NCBI RefSeq assembly: GCF_051020975.1
Contig: NC_135032.1
Coordinates: 1,488,001 to 1,552,000 of the forward strand
Source of the DNA: Osmia lignaria lignaria
Taxonomy: Eukaryota > Arthropoda > Insecta > Hymenoptera > Megachilidae
Direction of reading: 5' to 3'
DNA: 64,000 bases
This document shows positions 51,701 through 63,600 of the stretch, in pieces. The notes below the pieces were generated by a model. That model had not been told where the DNA came from and did no database searches. It saw only the letters and a program-made list of their open reading frames with translations. The translations under genes were made by a program, and so were the position numbers. The first letter of the stretch is position 1. Each line of letters opens with the position of its first letter.

Positions 51701-54272
51701 AGATTTATCTCAAGGGAAGGGGCCTGACGGACATATTTCGAGATATTTCTTCTTCTTGTTGTTCTTCTTCTGCACAGCTAAGCTGGAAGTGGCATTTGCG
51801 GCTCGCAATAGTGCAGAGTTATCTCAAAGAAAGGGGCCACGGTGTTTCTGTATCTCTATTATGTTGGTGCGGCTTCGGAACTTTTAAATATCTCGATATA
51901 TCTCGAAAACTACGCTTCTGATCAAAAAATGTCATAGAACATAAATTGTAGGAAACATAATTCTCTACAAAAAAGGTCTGTTAACATTTTGCCATAGCTC
52001 GCTTCGTTTCCGAGATATTTGCAGATATATCTCAAGGGAAGGGGCCTGGCGGACATATTTCGAGATATGTCTTCTTCTTGTTGTTCTTCTTCTGCACAGC
52101 TAAGCTGGAAGTGGCATTTACAGCTCGCAATAGTGCAGAGTTATCTCAAAGAAAGGGGCCACGGTGTTTCTGTATCTCTATTATGTTGGTGCGGCTTCGG
52201 AACTTTTAAATATCTTGATATATCTCGAGAACTACGCATCAGATCAAAAAATATCACAGAACATAAAAAGTAGGAAACTTAATTCTCTACAAAAAAGGTC
52301 GCTTAACATTTTGCCATAGCTCTCTTCGTTTCCGAGATATTTGCAGATTTACCTCAAGGGAAGGGGCCTGACGGACATATTTCGAGATATTTCTTCTTCT
52401 TGATGTTCTTCTTCTGCACAGCTAAGCTGGAAGTGGCATTTGCAGCTCGCAATAGTGCAGAGTTATCTCAAAGAAAGGGGCCACGGTGTTTCTGCATCTC
52501 TATTATGTTGGTGCGGCTTCGGAACTTTTAAATATCTCGATATATCTCGAAAACTACGCTTCTGATCAAAAAATGTCATAGAACATAAATTGTAGGAAAC
52601 ATAATTCTCTACAAAAAAGGTCTGTTAACATTTTGCCATAGCTCGCTTCGTTTCCGAGATATTTGCAGATATATCTCAAGGGAAGGGGCCTGACGGACAT
52701 ATTTCGAGATATGTCTTCTTCTTGTTGTTCTTCTTCTGCACAGCTAAGCTGGAAGTGGCATTTACAGCTCGCAATAGTGCAGAGTTATCTCAAAGAAAGG
52801 GGCCACGGTGTTTCTGTATCTCTATTATGTTGGTGCGGCTTCGGAACTTTTAAATATCTTGATATATCTCGAGAACTACGCATCAGATCAAAAAATATCA
52901 TAGAACATAAAAAGTAGGAAACTTAATTCTCTACAAAAAAGGTCGCTTAACATTTTGCCATAGCTCTCTTCGTTTCCGAGATATTTGCAGATTTACCTCA
53001 AGGGAAGGGGCCTGACGGACATATTTCGAGATATTTCTTCTTCTTGATGTTCTTCTTCTGCACAGCTAAGCTGGAAGTGGCATTTGCAGCTCGCAATAGT
53101 GCAGAGTTATCTCAAAGAAAGGGGCCACGGTGTTTCTGCATCTCTATTATGTTGGTGCGGCTTCGGAACTTTTAAATATCTTGATATATCTCGAGAACTA
53201 CGCATCTGATCAAAAAATATCATAGAACATAAAACGTAGGAAAGTTAATTCTCTACAAAAAAGGTTTCTCAACATTTTGCCATAGCTCGCTTCGTTTCCG
53301 AGATATTTGCAGATTTATCTCAAGGGAAGGGGCCTGACGGACATATTTCGAGATATTTCTTCTTCTTGTTGTTCTTCTTCTGCACAGCTAAGCTGGAAGT
53401 GGCATTTGCGGCTCGCAATAGTGCAGAGTTATCTCAAAGAAAGGGGCCACGGTGTTTCTGTATCTCTATTATGTTGGTGCGGCTTCGGAACTTTTAAATA
53501 TCTTGATATATCTCGAGAACTACGCATCAGATCAAAAAATATCATAGAACATAAAAAGTAGGAAACTTAATTCTCTACAAAAAAGGTCTCTTAACATTTT
53601 GCAATAGCTCTCTTGGTTTCCGAGATATTTGCAGATTTATCTCAAGGGAAGGGGCCTGACGGACATATTTCGAGATATTTCTTCTTCTTGATGTTCTTCT
53701 TCTGCACAGCTAAGCTGGAAGTGGCATTTGCAGCTCGCAATAGTGCAGAGTTATCTCAAAGAAAGGGGCCACGGTGTTTCTGTATCTCTATTATGTTGGT
53801 GCGGCTTCGGAACTTTTAAATATCTTGATATATCTCGAGAACTACGCATCTGATCAAAAAATATCATAGAACATAAAACGTAGGAAACTTAATTCTCTAC
53901 AAAAAAGGTCTCTCAACATTTTGCCATAGCTCGCTACGTTTCCGAGATATTTGCAGATTTATCTCAAGGGAAGGGGCCTGACGGACATATTTCGAGATAT
54001 TTCTTCTTCTTGTTGTTCTTCTTCTGCACAGCTAAGCTGGAAGTGGCATTTGCGGCTCGCACTAGTGCAGAGTTATCTCAAAGAAAGGGGCCACGGTGTT
54101 TCTGTATCTCTATTATGTTGGTGCGGCTTTGGAACTTTTAAATATCTCGATATATCTCGAGAACTACGCATCTGATCAAAAAATATCATAGAACATAAAA
54201 AGTAGGAAACTTAATTCTCTACAAAAAAGGTCTCTTAACATTTTGCCATAGCTCGCTTCGTTTCCGAGATAT
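48799..54272 (+). repeat. 17-monomer higher-order repeat, copy 1 (5474 bp)
   Basis: Seventeen monomers with distinct marks that recur in the same order in 54273-59746. Marks include 'ATAATTGTCTAC', 'CTCATAGAAAGG', 'GATTTGTCTC' with 'CTTCTCACC', 'AAGCGGGAAG', 'GGCTAGCAC', 'TTTAAAAATC', 'GATATTCCTTC', 'GGTCTGTTAAC', 'CTGGCGGAC' with 'ATATCACAG', 'GATTTACCTC', 'GGAAAGTTAATT' and 'CTCTTGGTTTCC'. By eye I found only two substitutions against copy 2: T at 49032 (C in copy 2) and C at 49224 (A in copy 2). Confidence 0.95.
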
Positions 54273-57200
54273 TTGCAGATATATCTCAAGGGAAGGGGCC
54301 TGACGGACATATTTCGAGATATTTCTTCTTCTTGTTGTTCTTCTTCTGCACAGCTAAGCTGGAAGTGGCATTTGCGGCTCGCACTAGTGCAGAGTTATCT
54401 CAACGAAAGGGGCCACAGTGTTTCTGTATCTCTATTATGTTGGTGCGGCTTCGGAACTTTTAAATATCTCGATATATCTCGAAAACTACGCTTCTGATCA
54501 AAAAACATCATAGAACATAAATTGTAGGAAACATAATTGTCTACAAAAAAGGTCTCTTAACATTTTGCCATAGCTCGCTTCGTTTCCGAGATATTTGCAG
54601 ATATATCTCAAGGGAAGGGGCCTGACGGACATATTTCGAGATATTTCTTCTTCTTGATGTTCTTCTTCTGCACAGCTAAGCTGGAAGTGGCATTTGCAGC
54701 TCGCAATAGTGCAGAGTTATCTCATAGAAAGGGGCCACGGTGTTTCTGTATCTCTATTATGTTGGTGCGGCTTCGGAACTTTTAAATATCTTGATATATC
54801 TCGAGAACTACGCATCTGATCAAAAAATATCATAGAACATAAAAAGTAGGAAACTTAATTCTCTACAAAAAAGGTCTCTTAACATTTTGCCATAGCTCTC
54901 TTCGTTTCCGAGATATTTGCAGATTTATCTCAAGGGAAGGGGCCTGACGGACATATTTCGAGATATTTCTTCTTCTTGATGTTCTTCTTCTGCACAGCTA
55001 AGCTGGAAGTGGCATTTGCAGCTCGCAATAGTGCAGAGTTATCTCAAAGAAAGGGGCCACGGTGTTTCTGTATCTCTATTATGTTGGTGCGGCTTCGGAA
55101 CTTTTAAATATCTTGATATATCTCGAGAACTACGCATCTGATCCAAAAATATCATAGAACATAAAACGTAGGAAACTTAATTCTCTACAAAAAAGGTCTC
55201 TCAACATTTTGCCATAGCTCGCTTCGTTTCCGAGATATTTGCAGATTTGTCTCAAGGGAAGGGGCCTGACGGACATATTTCGAGATATTTCTTCTTCTTG
55301 TTGTTCTTCTTCTGCACAGCTAAGCTGGAAGTGGCATTTGCGGCTCGCACTAGTGCAGAGTTATCTCAAAGAAAGGGGCCACGGTGTTTCTGTATCTCTA
55401 TTATGTTGGTGCGGCTTTGGAACTTTTAAATATCTCGATATATCTCGAAAACTACGCTTCTCACCAAAAAATATCATAGAACATAAATTGTACGAAACAT
55501 AATTCTCTACAAAAAAGGTCTCTTAACATTTTGCCATAGCTCGCTTCGTTTCCGAGATATTTGCAGATATATCTCAAGGGAAGGGGCCTGACGGACATAT
55601 TTCGAGATATTTCTTCTTCTTGTTGTTCTTCTTCTGCACAGCTAAGCGGGAAGTGGCATTTACAGCTCGCAATAGTGCAGAGTTATCTCAAAGAAAGGGG
55701 CCACGGTGTTTCTGTATCTCTATTATGTTGGTGCGGCTTCGGAACTTTTAAATATCTTGATATATCTCGAGAACTACGCATCAGATCAAAAAATATCATA
55801 GAACATAAAAAGTAGGAAACTTAATTCTCTACACAAAAGGTCTCTTAACATTTTGCCATAGCTCTCTTCGTTTCCGAGATATTTGCAGATTTATCTCAAG
55901 GGAAGGGGCCTGACGGACATATTTCGAGATATTTCTTCTTCTTGATGTTCTTCTTCTGCACAGCTAAGCTGGAAGTGGCATTTGCGGCTAGCACTAGTGC
56001 AGAGTTATCTCAAAGAAAGGGGCCACGGTGTTTCTGTATCTCTATTATGTTGGTGCGGCTTTGGAACTTTTAAATATCTCGATATATCTCGAAAACTACG
56101 CTTCTGACCAAAAAATATCATAGAACATAAATTGTACGAAACATAATTCTCTACAAAAAAGGTCTCTTAACATTTTGCCATAGCTCGCTTCGTTTCCGAG
56201 ATATTTGCAGATATATCTCAAGGGAAGGGGCCTGACGGACATATTTCGAGATATTTCTTCTTCTTGTTGTTCTTCTTCTGCACAGCTAAGCTGGAAGTGG
56301 CATTTACAGCTCGCAATAGTGCAGAGTTATCTCAAAGAAAGGGGCCACGGTGTTTCTGTATCTCTATTATGTTGGTGCGGCTTCGGAACTTTTAAAAATC
56401 TTGATATATCTCGAGAACTACGCATCTGATCAAAAAATATCATAGAACATAAAAAGTAGGAAACTTAATTCTCTACAAAAAAGGTCTCTTAACATTTTGC
56501 CATAGCTCGCTTCGTTTCCGAGATATTTGCAGATATATCTCAAGGGAAGGGGCCTGACGGACATATTTCGAGATATTCCTTCTTCTTGTTGTTCTTCTTC
56601 TGCACAGCTAAGCTGGAAGTGGCATTTGCGGCTCGCACTAGTGCAGAGTTATCTCAACGAAAGGGGCCACAGTGTTTCTGTATCTCTATTATGTTGGTGC
56701 GGCTTCGGAACTTTTAAATATCTCGATATATCTCGAAAACTACGCTTCTGATCAAAAAATATCATAGAACATAAATTGTAGGAAACATAATTCTCTACAA
56801 AAAAGGTCTCTTAACATTTTGCCATAGCTCGCTTCGTTTCCGAGATATTTGCAGATATATCTCAAGGGAAGGGGCCTGACGGACATATTTCGAGATATTT
56901 CTTCTTCTTGATGTTCTTCTTCTGCACAGCTAAGCTGGAAGTGGCATTTGCAGCTCGCAATAGTGCAGAGTTATCTCAAAGAAAGGGGCCACGGTGTTTC
57001 TGTATCTCTATTATGTTGGTGCGGCTTCGGAACTTTTAAATATCTTGATATATCTCGAGAACTACGCATCTGATCAAAAAATATCATAGAACATAAAACG
57101 TAGGAAACTTAATTCTCTACAAAAAAGGTCTCTCAACATTTTGCCATAGCTCGCTTCGTTTCCGAGATATTTGCAGATTTATCTCAAGGGAAGGGGCCTG

Positions 57201-59746
57201 ACGGACATATTTCGAGATATTTCTTCTTCTTGTTGTTCTTCTTCTGCACAGCTAAGCTGGAAGTGGCATTTGCGGCTCGCAATAGTGCAGAGTTATCTCA
57301 AAGAAAGGGGCCACGGTGTTTCTGTATCTCTATTATGTTGGTGCGGCTTCGGAACTTTTAAATATCTCGATATATCTCGAAAACTACGCTTCTGATCAAA
57401 AAATGTCATAGAACATAAATTGTAGGAAACATAATTCTCTACAAAAAAGGTCTGTTAACATTTTGCCATAGCTCGCTTCGTTTCCGAGATATTTGCAGAT
57501 ATATCTCAAGGGAAGGGGCCTGGCGGACATATTTCGAGATATGTCTTCTTCTTGTTGTTCTTCTTCTGCACAGCTAAGCTGGAAGTGGCATTTACAGCTC
57601 GCAATAGTGCAGAGTTATCTCAAAGAAAGGGGCCACGGTGTTTCTGTATCTCTATTATGTTGGTGCGGCTTCGGAACTTTTAAATATCTTGATATATCTC
57701 GAGAACTACGCATCAGATCAAAAAATATCACAGAACATAAAAAGTAGGAAACTTAATTCTCTACAAAAAAGGTCGCTTAACATTTTGCCATAGCTCTCTT
57801 CGTTTCCGAGATATTTGCAGATTTACCTCAAGGGAAGGGGCCTGACGGACATATTTCGAGATATTTCTTCTTCTTGATGTTCTTCTTCTGCACAGCTAAG
57901 CTGGAAGTGGCATTTGCAGCTCGCAATAGTGCAGAGTTATCTCAAAGAAAGGGGCCACGGTGTTTCTGCATCTCTATTATGTTGGTGCGGCTTCGGAACT
58001 TTTAAATATCTCGATATATCTCGAAAACTACGCTTCTGATCAAAAAATGTCATAGAACATAAATTGTAGGAAACATAATTCTCTACAAAAAAGGTCTGTT
58101 AACATTTTGCCATAGCTCGCTTCGTTTCCGAGATATTTGCAGATATATCTCAAGGGAAGGGGCCTGACGGACATATTTCGAGATATGTCTTCTTCTTGTT
58201 GTTCTTCTTCTGCACAGCTAAGCTGGAAGTGGCATTTACAGCTCGCAATAGTGCAGAGTTATCTCAAAGAAAGGGGCCACGGTGTTTCTGTATCTCTATT
58301 ATGTTGGTGCGGCTTCGGAACTTTTAAATATCTTGATATATCTCGAGAACTACGCATCAGATCAAAAAATATCATAGAACATAAAAAGTAGGAAACTTAA
58401 TTCTCTACAAAAAAGGTCGCTTAACATTTTGCCATAGCTCTCTTCGTTTCCGAGATATTTGCAGATTTACCTCAAGGGAAGGGGCCTGACGGACATATTT
58501 CGAGATATTTCTTCTTCTTGATGTTCTTCTTCTGCACAGCTAAGCTGGAAGTGGCATTTGCAGCTCGCAATAGTGCAGAGTTATCTCAAAGAAAGGGGCC
58601 ACGGTGTTTCTGCATCTCTATTATGTTGGTGCGGCTTCGGAACTTTTAAATATCTTGATATATCTCGAGAACTACGCATCTGATCAAAAAATATCATAGA
58701 ACATAAAACGTAGGAAAGTTAATTCTCTACAAAAAAGGTTTCTCAACATTTTGCCATAGCTCGCTTCGTTTCCGAGATATTTGCAGATTTATCTCAAGGG
58801 AAGGGGCCTGACGGACATATTTCGAGATATTTCTTCTTCTTGTTGTTCTTCTTCTGCACAGCTAAGCTGGAAGTGGCATTTGCGGCTCGCAATAGTGCAG
58901 AGTTATCTCAAAGAAAGGGGCCACGGTGTTTCTGTATCTCTATTATGTTGGTGCGGCTTCGGAACTTTTAAATATCTTGATATATCTCGAGAACTACGCA
59001 TCAGATCAAAAAATATCATAGAACATAAAAAGTAGGAAACTTAATTCTCTACAAAAAAGGTCTCTTAACATTTTGCAATAGCTCTCTTGGTTTCCGAGAT
59101 ATTTGCAGATTTATCTCAAGGGAAGGGGCCTGACGGACATATTTCGAGATATTTCTTCTTCTTGATGTTCTTCTTCTGCACAGCTAAGCTGGAAGTGGCA
59201 TTTGCAGCTCGCAATAGTGCAGAGTTATCTCAAAGAAAGGGGCCACGGTGTTTCTGTATCTCTATTATGTTGGTGCGGCTTCGGAACTTTTAAATATCTT
59301 GATATATCTCGAGAACTACGCATCTGATCAAAAAATATCATAGAACATAAAACGTAGGAAACTTAATTCTCTACAAAAAAGGTCTCTCAACATTTTGCCA
59401 TAGCTCGCTACGTTTCCGAGATATTTGCAGATTTATCTCAAGGGAAGGGGCCTGACGGACATATTTCGAGATATTTCTTCTTCTTGTTGTTCTTCTTCTG
59501 CACAGCTAAGCTGGAAGTGGCATTTGCGGCTCGCACTAGTGCAGAGTTATCTCAAAGAAAGGGGCCACGGTGTTTCTGTATCTCTATTATGTTGGTGCGG
59601 CTTTGGAACTTTTAAATATCTCGATATATCTCGAGAACTACGCATCTGATCAAAAAATATCATAGAACATAAAAAGTAGGAAACTTAATTCTCTACAAAA
59701 AAGGTCTCTTAACATTTTGCCATAGCTCGCTTCGTTTCCGAGATAT
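54273..59746 (+). repeat. 17-monomer higher-order repeat, copy 2 (5474 bp)
   Basis: Matches copy 1 mark for mark and continues into a third, truncated copy at 59747. Where copies 1 and 2 differ (54506 C, 54698 A), the third copy agrees with copy 2. The near identity implies either very recent amplification or efficient conversion, or an assembly duplication; the sequence alone cannot tell these apart. Confidence 0.95.
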
Positions 59747-60640
59747 TTGCAGATATATCTCAAGGGAAGGGGCCTGACGGACATATTTCGAGATATTTCT
59801 TCTTCTTGTTGTTCTTCTTCTGCACAGCTAAGCTGGAAGTGGCATTTGCGGCTCGCACTAGTGCAGAGTTATCTCAACGAAAGGGGCCACAGTGTTTCTG
59901 TATCTCTATTATGTTGGTGCGGCTTCGGAACTTTTAAATATCTCGATATATCTCGAAAACTACGCTTCTGATCAAAAAACATCATAGAACATAAATTGTA
60001 GGAAACATAATTGTCTACAAAAAAGGTCTCTTAACATTTTGCCATAGCTCGCTTCGTTTCCGAGATATTTGCAGATATATCTCAAGGGAAGGGGCCTGAC
60101 GGACATATTTCGAGATATTTCTTCTTCTTGATGTTCTTCTTCTGCACAGCTAAGCTGGAAGTGGCATTTGCAGCTCGCAATAGTGCAGAGTTATCTCATA
60201 GAAAGGGGCCACGGTGTTTCTGTATCTCTATTATGTTGGTGCGGCTTCGGAACTTTTAAATATCTTGATATATCTCGAGAACTACGCATCTGATCAAAAA
60301 ATATCATAGAACATAAAAAGTAGGAAACTTAATTCTCTACAAAAAAGGTCTCTTAACATTTTGCCATAGCTCTCTTCGTTTCCGAGATATTTGCAGATTT
60401 ATCTCAAGGGAAGGGGCCTGACGGACATATTTCGAGATATTTCTTCTTCTTGATGTTCTTCTTCTGCACAGCTAAGCTGGAAGTGGCATTTGCAGCTCGC
60501 AATAGTGCAGAGTTATCTCAAAGAAAGGGGCCACGGTGTTTCTGTATCTCTATTATGTTGGTGCGGCTTCGGAACTTTTAAATATCTTGATATATCTCGA
60601 GAACTACGCATCTGATCCAAAAATATCATAGAACATAAAT
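59747..60640 (+). repeat. truncated third copy of the 17-monomer unit
   Basis: Carries 'AAAACATCATAG', 'ATAATTGTCTAC' and 'CTCATAGAAAGG' as in copy 2, then reaches the monomer ending 'CTGATCCAAAAATATC'. There the sequence jumps to the end of the following monomer type ('TTGTACGAAAC'), skipping exactly 322 bp. The jump lies in a stretch of about 21 identical bases, 60619-60639. Confidence 0.9.
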
Positions 60641-63600
60641 TGTACGAAACATAATTCTCTACAAAAAAGGTCTCTTAACATTTTGCCATAGCTCGCTTCG
60701 TTTCCGAGATATTTGCAGATATATCTCAAGGGAAGGGGCCTGACGGACATATTTCGAGATATTTCTTCTTCTTGTTGTTCTTCTTCTGCACAGCTAAGCG
60801 GGAAGTGGCATTTACAGCTCGCAATAGTGCAGAGTTATCTCAAAGAAAGGGGCCACGGTGTTTCTGTATCTCTATTATGTTGGTGCGGCTTCGGAACTTT
60901 TAAATATCTTGATATATCTCGAGAACTACGCATCTGATCAAATAATATCATAGAACATAAAAAGTAGGAAACATAATTCTCTACAAAAAAGGTCTCTTAA
61001 CATTTTGCCATAGCTCGCTTCGTTTCCGAGATATTTGCAGATATATCTCAAGGGAAGGGGCCTGACGGACATATTTCGAGATATTCCTTCTTCTTGTTGT
61101 TCTTCTTCTGCACAGCTAAGCTGGAAGTGGCATTTGCGGCTCGCACTAGTGCAGAGTTATCTCAACGAAAGGGGCCACAGTGTTTCTGTATCTCTATTAT
61201 GTTGGTGCGGCTTCGGAACTTTTAAATATCTCGATATATCTCGAAAACTACGCTTCTGATCAAAAAATATCATAGAACATAAATTGTAGGAAACATAATT
61301 CTCTACAAAAAAGGTCTCTTAACATTTTGCCATAGCTCGCTTCGTTTCCGAGATATTTGCAGATATATCTCAAGGGAAGGGGCCTGACGGACATATTTCG
61401 AGATATTTCTTCTTCTTGATGTTCTTCTTCTGCACAGCTAAGCTGGAAGTGGCATTTGCAGCTCGCAATAGTGCAGAGTTATCTCAAAGAAAGGGGCCAC
61501 GGTGTTTCTGTATCTCTATTATGTTGGTGCGGCTTCGGAACTTTTAGATATCTTGATATATCTCGAGAACTACGCATCTGATCAAAAAATATCATAGAAC
61601 ATAAAAAGTAGGAAACTTAATTCTCTACAAAAAAGGTCTCTTAACATTTTGCCATAGCTCGCTTCGTTTCCGAGATATTTGCAGATTTATCTCAAGGGAA
61701 GGGGCCTGACGGACATATTTCGAGATACTTCTTCTTCTTGTTGTTCTTCTTCTGCACAGCTAAGCTGGAAGTGGCATTTGCGGCTCGCACTAGTGCAGAG
61801 TTATCTCAACGAAAGGGGCCACGGTGTTTCTGTATCTATATTATGTTGGTGCGGCTTCGGAACTTTTAAATATCTCGATATATCTCGAAAACTACGCTTC
61901 TGATCAAAAAATATCATAGAACATAAATTGTAGGAAACTTAATTCTCTACAAAAAAGGTCTCTTAACATTTTGCCATAGCTCTCTTCGTTTCCGAGATAT
62001 TTGCAGATTTATCTCAAGGGAAGGGGCCTGACGGACATATTTCGAGATATTTCTTCTTCTTGTTGTTCTTCTTCTGCACAGCTAAGCTGGAAGTGGCATT
62101 TGCGGCTCGCACTAGTGCAGAGTTATCTCAAAGAAAGGGGCCACGGTGTTTCTGTATCTCTATTATGTTGGTGCGGCTTCGGAACTTTTAAATATCTCGA
62201 TATATCTCGAAAACTACGCTTCTGATCAAAAAATATCATAGAACATAAAAAGTAGGAAACTTAATTCTCTACAAAAAAGGTCTCTTAACATTTTGCAATA
62301 GCTCTCTTCGTTTCCGAGATATTTGCAGATTTATCTCAAGGGAAGGGGCCTGACGGACATATTTCGTGATATTTCTTCTTCTTGTTGTTCTTCTTCTGCA
62401 CAGCTAAGCTGGAAGTGGCATTTGCGGCTCGCACTAGTGCAGAGTTATCTCAAAGAAAGGGGCCACGGTGTTTCTGTATCTCTATTATGTTGGTGCGGCT
62501 TTGGAACTTTTAAATATCTCGATATATCTCGAGAACTACGCATCTGATCAAAAAATATCATAGAACATAAAAAGTAGGAAACTTAATTCTCTACAAAAAA
62601 GGTCTCTTAACATTTTGCCATAGCTCGCTTCGTTTCCGAGATATTTGCAGATATATCTCAAGGGAAGGGGCCTGACGGACATATTTCGAGATATTTCTTC
62701 TTCTTGTTGTTCTTCTTCTGCACAGCTAAGCTGGAAGTGGCATTTGCGGCTCGCACTAGTGCAGAGTTATCTCAACGAAAGGGGCCACGGTGTTTCTGTA
62801 TCTCTATTATGTTGGTGCGGCTTCGGAACTTTTAAATATCTCGATATATCTCGAAAACTACGCTTCTGATCAAAAAATATCATAGAACGTAAATTGTAGG
62901 AAACATAATTCTCTACAAAAAAGGTCTCTTAACATTTTGCCATAGCTCGCTTCGTTTCCGAGATATTTGCAGATATATCTCAAGGGAAGGGGCCTGACGG
63001 ACATATTTCGAGATATTTCTTCTTCTTGTTGTTCTTCTTCTGCACAGCTAAGCTGGAAGTGGCATTTACAGCTCGCAATAGTGCAGAGTTATCTCAAAGA
63101 AAGGGGCCACGGTGTTTCTGTATCTCTATTATGTTGGTGCGGCTTCGGAACTTTTAAATATCTTGATATATCTCGAGAACTACGCATCAGATCAAAAAAT
63201 ATCATAGAACATAAAAAGTAGGAAACTTAATTCTCTACACAAAAGGTCTCTTAACATTTTGCCATAGCTCTCTTCGTTTCCGAGATATTTGCAGATTTAT
63301 CTCAAGGGAAGGGGCCTGACGGACATATTTCGAGATATTTCTTCTTCTTCATGTTCTTCTTCTGCACAGCTAAGCTGGAAGTGGCATTTGCGGCTAGCAC
63401 TAGTGCAGAGTTATCTCAAAGAAAGGGGCCACGGTGTTTCTGTATCTCTATTATGTTGGTGCGGCTTTGGAACTTTTAAATATCTCGATATATCTCGAAA
63501 ACTACGCTTCTGACCAAAAAATATCATAGAACATAAATTGTACGAAACATAATTCTCTACAAAAAAGGTCTCTTAACATTTTGCCATAGCTCGCTTCGTT

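Noticed and set aside
48799..59746. Certain assembly duplication as the explanation for the two 5474-bp copies
   Set aside because: Not accepted as certain: the copies differ at two or more sites and the third partial copy shares one state. An artefact remains possible, but the sequence alone cannot prove it.
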